NCBI RefSeq assembly: GCF_000993785.3
Contig: NZ_CP009922.3
Location: 5,394,001-5,458,000 of the forward strand
Source of the DNA: Streptomyces xiamenensis
GTDB taxonomy: Bacteria; Actinomycetota; Actinomycetes; Streptomycetales; Streptomycetaceae
Length of the DNA stretch: 64,000 nucleotides
Direction: 5' to 3'
Part shown: in pieces, positions 57,589 to 64,000 of the stretch
Position numbering within the stretch: position 1 is the stretch's first letter
Layout: each line of letters opens with the position of its first letter
Made by a program: the position numbers and the translations under genes
Notes under the pieces: generated by a model
What the model was told of the DNA's origin: nothing
Databases searched by the model: none
What the model saw: only the letters and a program-made list of their open reading frames with translations

Positions 57589-59748
57589 TCAGACCGCCTC
57601 GGGCAGCCGCTCCGGCGGGCCGGGGCGCGCGTAGTACCAGCCCTGCGCCGAATCACAGCCCAGGTCCCGCAACTGCCGCGCCTGCGCCTGGGTCTCCACG
57701 CCCTCCACCGTCACCGACAGCTGAAGGGTGTGCGCCAGCGAGACGATCGACTCCACGATCTTCAGATCCACCGGATCGGCCGGCTGATGCTGGAGCCCCT
57801 GCGTGAAGGACCGGTCCAGCTTGAGCGTGCTGGCCGGCAGGTACCGCAGATTGGCCAGGTTGGAGTACCCGGTGCCGAAGTCGTCCAGCGCGATGCCCAC
57901 CCCCAGCTCCGCCAGCTGCCGCAGCGGCTTCAGCTCCTGGTCGTCCGCCGAGACCATCGCGGACTCGGTCACCTCCAGACACAGCGAGCTGGGCGGCAGC
58001 CCCGCCTCCTCCAGCACCGCCACCGTGTCCTCGACCAGCTCCGGATGGTGCAGCTGGCGCGGCGACAGATTCACGTTCACCCGCAGCGGGCGCGCCCCGC
58101 CGATGCCGCGCACCTGCCACTCGCAGGCCTGCCGCACCGCCTCCCGCAGCACCCACCGGCCCAGCGGCACGATCAGCCCGGTGTGCTCGGCCAGCGGGAT
58201 GAACCGGTCAGGACCGAGCACCCCGTGCCGCGGATGGCTCCAGCGCACCAGCGCCTCCGCCCCCTCCAACGAGCCGTCACTCATGGTGATCAGCGGCTGG
58301 TACTCGATGAAGAACTCGCTGCCCTTGAGCGCGGCCGGCAGATGGTGGGTCAGATGGTGCCTGCTGATCGCCCGCGCGTCCCGGTCGGGGTCGGCCATCG
58401 CGTACCGGTTGCCGCCCTGCGCCTTCGCCCGGTACATCGTGATGTCCGCGCTGCGCAGCATCTCCGAGGAGCTCAGCTCGCCGGTGGCGCCCTCCACCAC
58501 GCCGATGCTGGCCCGTACCAGCAGCTCCCGGCCGGCCACCTCCACCGGCGCCGACAGCGCGGCCAGCGCCCGCTCGGCCACCTCGGTGACGGCGGCCGGC
58601 GACGGCGGATCGATGACCAGCGCCACGAACTCGTCGCCACCGATACGCGCCAGCAGCCGGCCCGGACCGCTGATCCGGCTCTGCAGCCGTTCGGCCACCG
58701 CGATCAGGAGTTGGTCGCCCACCGCGTGCCCCAGGCTGTCGTTGACCGCCTTGAAACCGTCCAGGTCCAGGTAGCACAGGCCGATCCGGGCGGCGGAGGC
58801 GCCCGGCGACAGCGCCTGTTCCAGCCGCTCGAAGAACAGTGCCCGGTTGGGCAGATCGGTCAGCGCGTCGTGCGTGGCCTGGTACCGCAGCCGCAGCTGG
58901 AACAGCCGGCGCTCGGTGACGTCCTCCAGCATCGCCAGCATGTACTGCGGCCGGCCCTCGGAGTCGCGCAGCAGGGAGACCGTCAGATTGGTCCACAGCA
59001 CGGTGCCGTCCGAGCGGTGGTACGGCTTCTCCGCCTGGAAGTGCTCACGCTCGCCGCGCATCAGCTCACCCTGCATCCGCCACACCTCGGGGGCGTCGTC
59101 GGGGTGGCCCAGCTCCAGGACGTTACGGCTGCGCACGTGGTACTCGGAGCCGCCGAACATCCGGGTCAGGGCGCTGTTGACGTTGAGGATGTTCCCGTCC
59201 ATGTCGGCGATGCCGATGCCCAGGCCCGCCTCGGAGAACACTGTGCGGAAGCGCGTCTCGCTCTCGTGCAGCGCCGCCCCGATCTCCCGCTGGGCGGTGA
59301 TCGCGGCCTGCGACAGCGCCTCCTGCTCGCGCCGGGTACGGGCCTGCAGCGCCCGGGAGAAGCCGGCCGCCATGGCGTGCTGGAGCCGGGTGCAGCGGAT
59401 ACGGGCCTCATCCGCCGGCAGGTCCGCGACATCCGCGCAGTACAGCAGCAGATAGGCGTCCAGCACCCCCAGGATCCGGGGCAGCGAGTCGGGGTCCGTG
59501 CAGTGCGCGGCGACCAGCGCCTCGCCGACCTCGCGGCCGCGGGCCGGGTCGAAGGGCCGGGCGCGCAGCGCGTCGGCCAGGGTGCCGGCCAGTCCGAGCA
59601 GCAGTTCCTCGAACTCGGGGCGGGTGAGGGAGGTGGCCGTGGCCGGATAGACGGCGCGGCACCAGATGCGCGCGAAGCGGCGCAGGCCGTCAGCGGGTGG
59701 TTCCGGCTCGTGCGGGGTGGCGGGCGGACCGGCCTGCGGAGTTCTCAC
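57589..59748 (-). CDS. PAS-GGDEF-EAL cyclic-di-GMP enzyme
   Basis: 719 residues from a GTG overlapping the upstream methyltransferase stop (GTGA). Order: an N-terminal helical region (~1-150), PAS (TRFRTVFSEAGLGIGIADMDGNILNVN, ~160-270), GGDEF (ATHDALTDLPNRALFFERL; active-site RIGGDEFVAL, ~375), EAL (GAEALVRWSHPRHGVLGPDRFIP; LEVTESAMVSADD; ALDDFGTGYSNL; ends SAQGWYYARP). Both catalytic signatures look intact, so it may make and break c-di-GMP, a key developmental signal in Streptomyces (cf. RmdA-like PAS-GGDEF-EAL proteins). No membrane segment visible. Coupled downstream of a methyltransferase gene. Confidence 0.93.
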   Translation of the reverse strand: MRTPQAGPPATPHEPEPPADGLRRFARIWCRAVYPATATSLTRPEFEELLLGLAGTLADALRARPFDPARGREVGEALVAAHCTDPDSLPRILGVLDAYLLLYCADVADLPADEARIRCTRLQHAMAAGFSRALQARTRREQEALSQAAITAQREIGAALHESETRFRTVFSEAGLGIGIADMDGNILNVNSALTRMFGGSEYHVRSRNVLELGHPDDAPEVWRMQGELMRGEREHFQAEKPYHRSDGTVLWTNLTVSLLRDSEGRPQYMLAMLEDVTERRLFQLRLRYQATHDALTDLPNRALFFERLEQALSPGASAARIGLCYLDLDGFKAVNDSLGHAVGDQLLIAVAERLQSRISGPGRLLARIGGDEFVALVIDPPSPAAVTEVAERALAALSAPVEVAGRELLVRASIGVVEGATGELSSSEMLRSADITMYRAKAQGGNRYAMADPDRDARAISRHHLTHHLPAALKGSEFFIEYQPLITMSDGSLEGAEALVRWSHPRHGVLGPDRFIPLAEHTGLIVPLGRWVLREAVRQACEWQVRGIGGARPLRVNVNLSPRQLHHPELVEDTVAVLEEAGLPPSSLCLEVTESAMVSADDQELKPLRQLAELGVGIALDDFGTGYSNLANLRYLPASTLKLDRSFTQGLQHQPADPVDLKIVESIVSLAHTLQLSVTVEGVETQAQARQLRDLGCDSAQGWYYARPGPPERLPEAV

Positions 59749-60557
59749 GCGGCGCGCCCCACCCCGGCCAGGCCCGTGTAGACCACCGGATCGTCCTCGT
59801 CGACCGGCTCTTCGGGGCACCAGTCGGGCAGCGCGACCAGACCCGGCGCCAGCAGGTCGAAGCCGTCGAAGAACGGCAGTATCGCCTCGCGCGAGCGCAG
59901 CGTCAGGGAGGCGCCGCCGCGCCGGTAGACCTCGGCGATCCGGGCGCCCTGCTCGGCGGTACGGGGCCCGGTGTCGGTGGAGGCGTGGCTGAGCACCAGC
60001 AGGCTCCCGGGAGCCAGGGCCCGGCGCAGCCGGGCCACGGCCGCGGCCGGCTCGTCCGCGTCGTCGACGAAGTGCAGCAGCGCCACCAGCAGCACGGCCA
60101 CCGGGCGGTCGAAGTCGATCAGTGCGCGCACCGGCTCGCTGCGCAGGATGGCGGCCGGGTCACGGAAGTCGCCGGCGACCACGCCCGTGCCGTCCTGGCC
60201 CTCCAGCACGGCGTGGCTGTGGGCGACGGCGACCGGGTCGTTGTCGACATAGACCACCGTGGCCCGGTCGTCCACCGCGCGGGCGACCTCGTGGACGGCG
60301 CCGAAGGTGGGGATCCCCGAGCCGATGTCGAGGAACTGGGTCACGCCGGCGGACAGGGCGTACCGCACGGCGCGCCGCATAAAGGCGCGATTGGTCTGCA
60401 TGACTTTGGGGAGCCCCGGAAACGCCTCGATCGCCGCGCGGGCGGCGATCCGGTCCACCTCGAAGTTGTGCGAACCACCGAGATAGAAGTCATACATGCG
60501 GGAAACACTCGGCACGGACAGATCGATGCCCTGCGGCGCCCAGGCGGGTCGTTCCAT
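59745..60557 (-). CDS. SAM-dependent methyltransferase, DUF574 family
   Basis: 270 residues from ATG 60557 with GGAG 6 nt upstream; an upstream ATG (60584) lacks a close ribosome site. DUF574/Methyltransf_19: VSRMYDFYLGGSHNFEVDR (~23-41, family hallmark), AVRYALSAGVTQFLDIGSGIPT (SAM-binding, ~68-90), YVDNDPVAVAHSHAVL, LLVALLHFVDD. Substrate unknown for the whole family, which is abundant in actinobacteria. Its stop overlaps the GTG of the PAS-GGDEF-EAL gene, so the two are translationally coupled. Confidence 0.92.
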   Translation of the reverse strand: MERPAWAPQGIDLSVPSVSRMYDFYLGGSHNFEVDRIAARAAIEAFPGLPKVMQTNRAFMRRAVRYALSAGVTQFLDIGSGIPTFGAVHEVARAVDDRATVVYVDNDPVAVAHSHAVLEGQDGTGVVAGDFRDPAAILRSEPVRALIDFDRPVAVLLVALLHFVDDADEPAAAVARLRRALAPGSLLVLSHASTDTGPRTAEQGARIAEVYRRGGASLTLRSREAILPFFDGFDLLAPGLVALPDWCPEEPVDEDDPVVYTGLAGVGRAA

Positions 60558-60692
60558 CGACGTCTCCAATGTCTCCCGCATATGCCGGAATTGGCCTCGG
60601 GATGACGAGGGTACTGACCCGATGGCGGCGGAGGGAAGAAAACGGAACGGTGACTTCCTCATTCTGGGTGGTTAGCGGGGTATCTGTCCGTT

Positions 60693-60738
60693 TTCCACAG
60701 GGTGCTGGTGTGCGATCGCACACCAGCACCCTGTGGAA
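60693..60738 (-). terminator. 46-bp perfect palindrome after the Rpf-LysM-M23 gene
   Basis: TTCCACAGGGTGCTGGTGTGC and its exact complement meet with no spacer around GCGATCGC: 23-bp arms, no mismatch. It begins 4 nt after the gene's stop on the minus strand. It should act as a loop-less stem terminator, although no U-tract follows on that strand. Confidence 0.8.
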
Positions 60739-60742
60739 TGCC

Positions 60743-61939
60743 TCAGAGGGTGACGCCGTTGCCCCGCAGATAGCCGATGGGGTCGATATCCGTGCCGAAG
60801 CCCTGTCCGGTGCGGATCTCGAAGTGCAGATGCGGTCCGGTGGAATTGCCGGTGGAGCCGGCCCGGCCCAGCTGCTGTCCGCCGCTGACCGGCTGTCCCG
60901 CGGACACCGAGATCTGTGACAGATGCGCGTACTGGCTGTATTTGCCGTCCGTGTGTTTGACGATGACCTCGTAGCCGAAGGAGCCGCCCCAGCCTGCGGA
61001 GACCACCGTGCCCTGCGTGACGGACTTGACCGAGGTGCCGGTGGAGACCGGGAAGTCGACCCCGGTGTGGTAGCCGCGGGACCACAGGCTGCCGGTGGTG
61101 CGGTACGCCGTGCCGGTGGAGGCGTCCACCGGGGAGGAGTACGCGGCCGTCTCGGGCGCGGGCGCGGGTTCCGGCTCGGGCTCCGGTTCCGGAGTGGGGG
61201 CGGGAGCCGGCTCCGGCTCGGCCGCCTGCTCGGGCGGGGTCTCGCGGGCCCGCTCGGGGGCCTCGGTGGCGCCGCCGCCGGCCAGGGAGAGCCGCTGTCC
61301 GGGGTAGATCAGGTCGGGGTTGCCGCCGATGACCTCCCGGTTGAGGTCGTACAGCGACTGCCAGCCGCCCGTGACCTCGTGGCTGCGGGCGATCGCGGAG
61401 AGCGTGTCGCCGCTGACCACCTCGTACGGGTCGGCGGTCTCGGTGCGGACCTGGCCGGCGGCCTGGGTCCGCACCTGGGGTGCGGGCTCGGCGCGCTCCT
61501 CGGCGCGCTCCGCGACCTGCTCGCCGGCGCCGCCGTCCGGGGAGATCCGCGGGGCGTCCCCGCCCCGGGTGAGGCCGGCCCGCTCGGAGCAGGTGGGCCA
61601 GGCGCCGGGGCCCTGGCCCTCCAGGACCTTCTCGGCGACGGCTATCTGCTGGTCCTTGGTGGCCTGGTCGGCGCGGGCGGCGTAGGCGGTGCCTCCGAAC
61701 GCCTCCCAGGTGCTCTGCTGGAACTGGAGGCCGCCGAAGTACCCGTTGCCCGTGTCGATGTCCCACTGGCCGCTGCTCTCGCACTCGGCGACCCGGTCCC
61801 AGGTCTCCACCGAGGCGGCCTCGGCGGTCGCGGCACTGATCAGCGGCAGTGCGAGGCCGGCGCCGCCCGCCGTGACGGTCAGCGATGCGCGGGAGACCGT
61901 GCTCGGCTTGTAGCGGCGATGGCGTCCATGACTGGCCAT
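60743..61939 (-). CDS. Rpf-LysM-M23 cell-wall hydrolase
   Basis: 398 residues. Signal peptide 1-42 (twin Arg-rich start, hydrophobic core, ATAEAAS). Resuscitation-promoting-factor domain 43-118 with catalytic Glu in VAECESSGQW (E54) and GYFGGLQFQQSTW. A spacer leads to LysM 171-219 (YEVVSGDTLSAIARSHEV). Glu-Pro repeats 235-265 form a wall-spanning linker. The C-terminal M23 metallopeptidase (~280-390) has zinc ligands H291/D295 (YHTGVDF) and H372 (GPHLHFE). It cleaves both glycan (Rpf, lytic transglycosylase) and peptide (M23) bonds, as expected of germination or growth enzymes in Streptomyces. No ydaO riboswitch is evident upstream. Confidence 0.95.
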   Translation of the reverse strand: MASHGRHRRYKPSTVSRASLTVTAGGAGLALPLISAATAEAASVETWDRVAECESSGQWDIDTGNGYFGGLQFQQSTWEAFGGTAYAARADQATKDQQIAVAEKVLEGQGPGAWPTCSERAGLTRGGDAPRISPDGGAGEQVAERAEERAEPAPQVRTQAAGQVRTETADPYEVVSGDTLSAIARSHEVTGGWQSLYDLNREVIGGNPDLIYPGQRLSLAGGGATEAPERARETPPEQAAEPEPAPAPTPEPEPEPEPAPAPETAAYSSPVDASTGTAYRTTGSLWSRGYHTGVDFPVSTGTSVKSVTQGTVVSAGWGGSFGYEVIVKHTDGKYSQYAHLSQISVSAGQPVSGGQQLGRAGSTGNSTGPHLHFEIRTGQGFGTDIDPIGYLRGNGVTL

Positions 61940-62153
61940 GGGCGGATCCCTCCTTGGCCTGCTGATCGGGTGACGCGTCCTCAGATCACGTTCTGATCAA
62001 GGCGGTTGTGGCGGCTCAACCATAGAGGTCCGCTCTCCGACATCACAAGGGGAGTCGGTTGCCCCGCCCCGGCGCCGGTAAAACCGGTTGCCCCTGTGCC
62101 GGGTGAGACCGCGACAATGAAATCCGATGATCACCAGGGGGAATGGGGAAATC

Positions 62154-63347
62154 ATGAGCTACACCGAAGTGCCGGGCGCCCGTGTTCCGATCCGGATGTG
62201 GGCCGATCCGGCGACCGTCGAGGACCAGGCGATGCGTCAGCTCCAGAATGTGGCGACGCTTCCGTGGATCGAGGGTCTGGCCGTGATGCCCGATGTGCAC
62301 TTCGGAAAGGGTGCCACGGTCGGTTCGGTCATCGCGATGCGCGGGGCGGTCTGTCCGGCCGCGGTGGGTGTCGACATCGGCTGCGGGATGACGGCGGTGA
62401 AGACCTCTCTGACCGCGAACGATCTACCGGGCGATCTCTCCCGACTCCGTTCGCGCATCGAACAGTCGATCCCGGTCGGATTCGGTCTGCACAAGGAACC
62501 GGTGGATCCGGCAAAGATCTACGGACTGCCTGGGGCGGGCTGGGACGATTTCTGGGCCCGCTTCGACGGGATCGCCCAGCAGGTCCGTTTCCGGCGGGAA
62601 CGGGCGGGCCGGCAGATGGGATCGCTGGGGGGCGGAAATCATTTTATCGAAGTATGCGTGGACAGCCACGGCGTGGTATGGCTGATGCTGCACTCCGGGT
62701 CCCGCAATATCGGCAAGGAGCTGGCCGACTTCCACATCGGACAGGCCCAGAAGCTGCCGCACAACCAGGGACTCGTGGACCGCGATCTGGCGGTGTTCGT
62801 CGCGGACACCCCGCAGATGGCCGCCTACCGGCACGACTTGTTCTGGGCGCAGGAGTACGCCCGGCGCAACCGTGAGGTCATGATGGGGCTGCTGCGCACC
62901 GTGATCATCAAGGAGTTCAAGAAGGCGAAGCCCACGTTCGGCGACACCATCTCGTGTCATCACAACTATGTGGCCGAGGAACGGTACGACGGCGTGGACC
63001 TGCTGGTGACCCGCAAGGGAGCGATCCGGGCGGGCAGCGGCGAGTTCGGGATCATCCCCGGTTCGATGGGCACCGGTTCGTACATCGTCAAGGGGCTCGG
63101 GAACCCGGCCTCCTTCCAGTCCGCCTCGCACGGCGCGGGGCGGCGGATGAGCCGCAACCAGGCGAAGAAGCGGTTCACCACACGCGATCTGGCCGAGCAG
63201 ACCCAGGGCGTGGAGTGCCGCAAGGACAGCGGGGTCGTGGATGAGATCCCCGGCGCCTACAAGCCGATCGAGCAGGTCATCGACGCCCAGCGGGACCTGG
63301 TCGAGGTGGTGGCCGAGCTGAAGCAGGTGGTGTGCGTCAAGGGCTGA
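62154..63347 (+). CDS. rtcB: RtcB-family RNA ligase
   Basis: 397 residues from ATG 62154 (GGGGAA upstream). RtcB joins 2',3'-cyclic phosphate and 5'-OH RNA ends using GTP and Mn2+. Metal and nucleotide sites are visible: VGVDIGCGM (Cys ligand, ~75), GGGNHFIE (~163), LHSGSRNIGK (~183), CHHNY (~270), SASHGAGRRMSR (guanylated His, ~330). It is a shorter, RtcB1-type form (usual ~400-480). Neither RtcA cyclase nor archease is adjacent. The 214-bp upstream gap is shared with the divergent Rpf gene. Confidence 0.95.
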   Translation: MSYTEVPGARVPIRMWADPATVEDQAMRQLQNVATLPWIEGLAVMPDVHFGKGATVGSVIAMRGAVCPAAVGVDIGCGMTAVKTSLTANDLPGDLSRLRSRIEQSIPVGFGLHKEPVDPAKIYGLPGAGWDDFWARFDGIAQQVRFRRERAGRQMGSLGGGNHFIEVCVDSHGVVWLMLHSGSRNIGKELADFHIGQAQKLPHNQGLVDRDLAVFVADTPQMAAYRHDLFWAQEYARRNREVMMGLLRTVIIKEFKKAKPTFGDTISCHHNYVAEERYDGVDLLVTRKGAIRAGSGEFGIIPGSMGTGSYIVKGLGNPASFQSASHGAGRRMSRNQAKKRFTTRDLAEQTQGVECRKDSGVVDEIPGAYKPIEQVIDAQRDLVEVVAELKQVVCVKG

Positions 63348-63387
63348 CCCCGCGCACACCACCCGCGCCGGACCGGCGCGTACCGCC

Positions 63388-64000
63388 TCAGCCGTCCCGG
63401 TGGGCCAGATCCGCCGGCCGTGCGGCGGAGGGCTCCGCGCCGGCGGATTCCTCGCGTTCGGGCGCGGGCCGCACCGGGGCGGCCCCCGGTGGCCGGTGCG
63501 GCTCCGCCGCGGGCCGCCACAGGGTCAGCGGCGTCCGCACCGCCGCGGCGAGTGAGGCGCGTGGCGGGCGCAGGACGAGCAGGATGACGCCGAGGAAGAA
63601 CGCGGCCACCATGCCGTCCAGCCAGTAGTGGTGGCCGGTGGCCACCACCGCCGTGCTGGTGATCAGCGGGTGCAGCAGCCACAGCCAGCGCCAGCGGCTG
63701 CGGGTGGCGACGATCAGCCCGACGGCGATGAGGATCGACCAGCCGACGTGCAGCGAGGGCATGGCGGCGAACTGGTTGGCCAGCGAGTTGGGGTCCGGCT
63801 TGCTGGCGTACACCGAGGGCCCGAACACCGCGCTGGTGTCCACCAGTCCGCTGACCTTGTACAGCCGGGGCGGGGCCAGCGGCACCAGCAGATGCAGCAC
63901 CAGGCCGGCGCCGGTGAGCCACACCAGAACCCAGCGGATCCACACGTAGAAGCCGGGGCGGCGCCAGTACATCCAGATGATGAACGCGACGGTGGCCGGG
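63388..64000 (-). CDS. PAP2-family membrane phosphatase, 5' end outside window
   Basis: 204 C-terminal residues are visible; the frame is open to the window edge (upstream codons read PATVAFIIW), so the start is not seen. Membrane helices alternate with the PAP2 motifs: AAMPSLHVGWS (motif 2, catalytic His) and GHHYWLDGMVAAFFLG (motif 3, HHYWLD). Motif 1 is expected upstream or in the KPDPNSLAN loop. Such enzymes dephosphorylate lipid phosphates such as undecaprenyl diphosphate or phosphatidic acid, or form inositol-phosphoceramide-like transferases. The last ~50 residues are Pro/Ala-rich. Convergent with rtcB. Confidence 0.88.
   Translation of the reverse strand, partial: PATVAFIIWMYWRRPGFYVWIRWVLVWLTGAGLVLHLLVPLAPPRLYKVSGLVDTSAVFGPSVYASKPDPNSLANQFAAMPSLHVGWSILIAVGLIVATRSRWRWLWLLHPLITSTAVVATGHHYWLDGMVAAFFLGVILLVLRPPRASLAAAVRTPLTLWRPAAEPHRPPGAAPVRPAPEREESAGAEPSAARPADLAHRDG

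Noticed and set aside
61940..62153. ydaO (c-di-AMP) riboswitch upstream of the Rpf-type gene
   Set aside because: Conserved ydaO core pieces could not be found on the minus strand. GGGGCAACCG segments are only superficially similar.
1..64000. CRISPR arrays, prophage, rRNA or tRNA genes
   Set aside because: No regularly spaced repeats, phage structural genes or structured-RNA signatures were seen apart from the ZTP riboswitch.

Overview
The window is high-GC (about 73%) actinobacterial chromosome, almost certainly from a Streptomyces or close relative. Evidence: strong G/C third-position bias, frequent GTG starts and 4-nt ATGA/GTGA overlaps, two conservon (cvnABCD) operons, a WhiJ-type XRE/DUF397/ATPase group, a CebR operator, rare TTA (bldA-type) codons, and a hopanoid-type squalene pathway. 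No rRNA, tRNA, CRISPR array or prophage is visible. The window starts inside a secreted S1-protease-like gene and ends inside a PAP2 phosphatase gene.

Layout. 0-7.5 kb: degenerate secreted protease homologue, DUF1203 protein, an anti-sigma-type ATPase with an apparent frameshift, DUF397 and XRE regulators separated by a ~195-bp MITE-like element, a CebR-box-controlled lytic polysaccharide monooxygenase (LPMO), a lipase-like hydrolase, a membrane protein and a sugar kinase. 7.5-14 kb: an AT-richer leader and conservon 1 (cvnA-B-C-D), a P450 that has lost the EXXR motif, a normal P450 and an enoyl-CoA hydratase-like enzyme. 14-18 kb: dodecin, ZTP riboswitch-glyA-nfi, class V PLP enzyme. 18-24 kb: lipoprotein, a pseudokinase fused to a ligand-binding domain (split by an apparent frameshift), DUF1707 protein, ATPase, QorB/HxlR pair. 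24-38.5 kb: TetR regulators with an MMPL transporter, tex, acyl-ACP desaturase, ABC-F protein, ABC exporter, idi, CDF zinc-type transporter, galE.

38.7-45.8 kb: a tightly coupled seven-gene operon with two CDP-alcohol phosphotransferases, a cytidylyltransferase, a glycerol-1-phosphate-dehydrogenase-like enzyme, a GT2 glycosyltransferase and a TagGH-like ABC exporter. I read it as a pathway for making and exporting an uncharacterised polyol-phosphate glycopolymer or phosphoglycolipid. It is the best candidate here for an undescribed system. 45.9-51 kb: hpnC-hpnD-hpnE-polyprenyl synthase, a squalene route with no squalene-hopene cyclase next to it, then an AlkB-like dioxygenase. 51.4-54.4 kb: conservon 2, whose sensor has two membrane segments. 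54.4-64 kb: metG, anmK, a PAS-GGDEF-EAL protein translationally coupled to a DUF574-type methyltransferase, an Rpf-LysM-M23 wall hydrolase, RtcB ligase and PAP2 phosphatase.

Two genes carry apparent single-base deletions in G/C homopolymers (near 1326 and 19724). These may be sequencing errors and should be checked before the genes are called broken.
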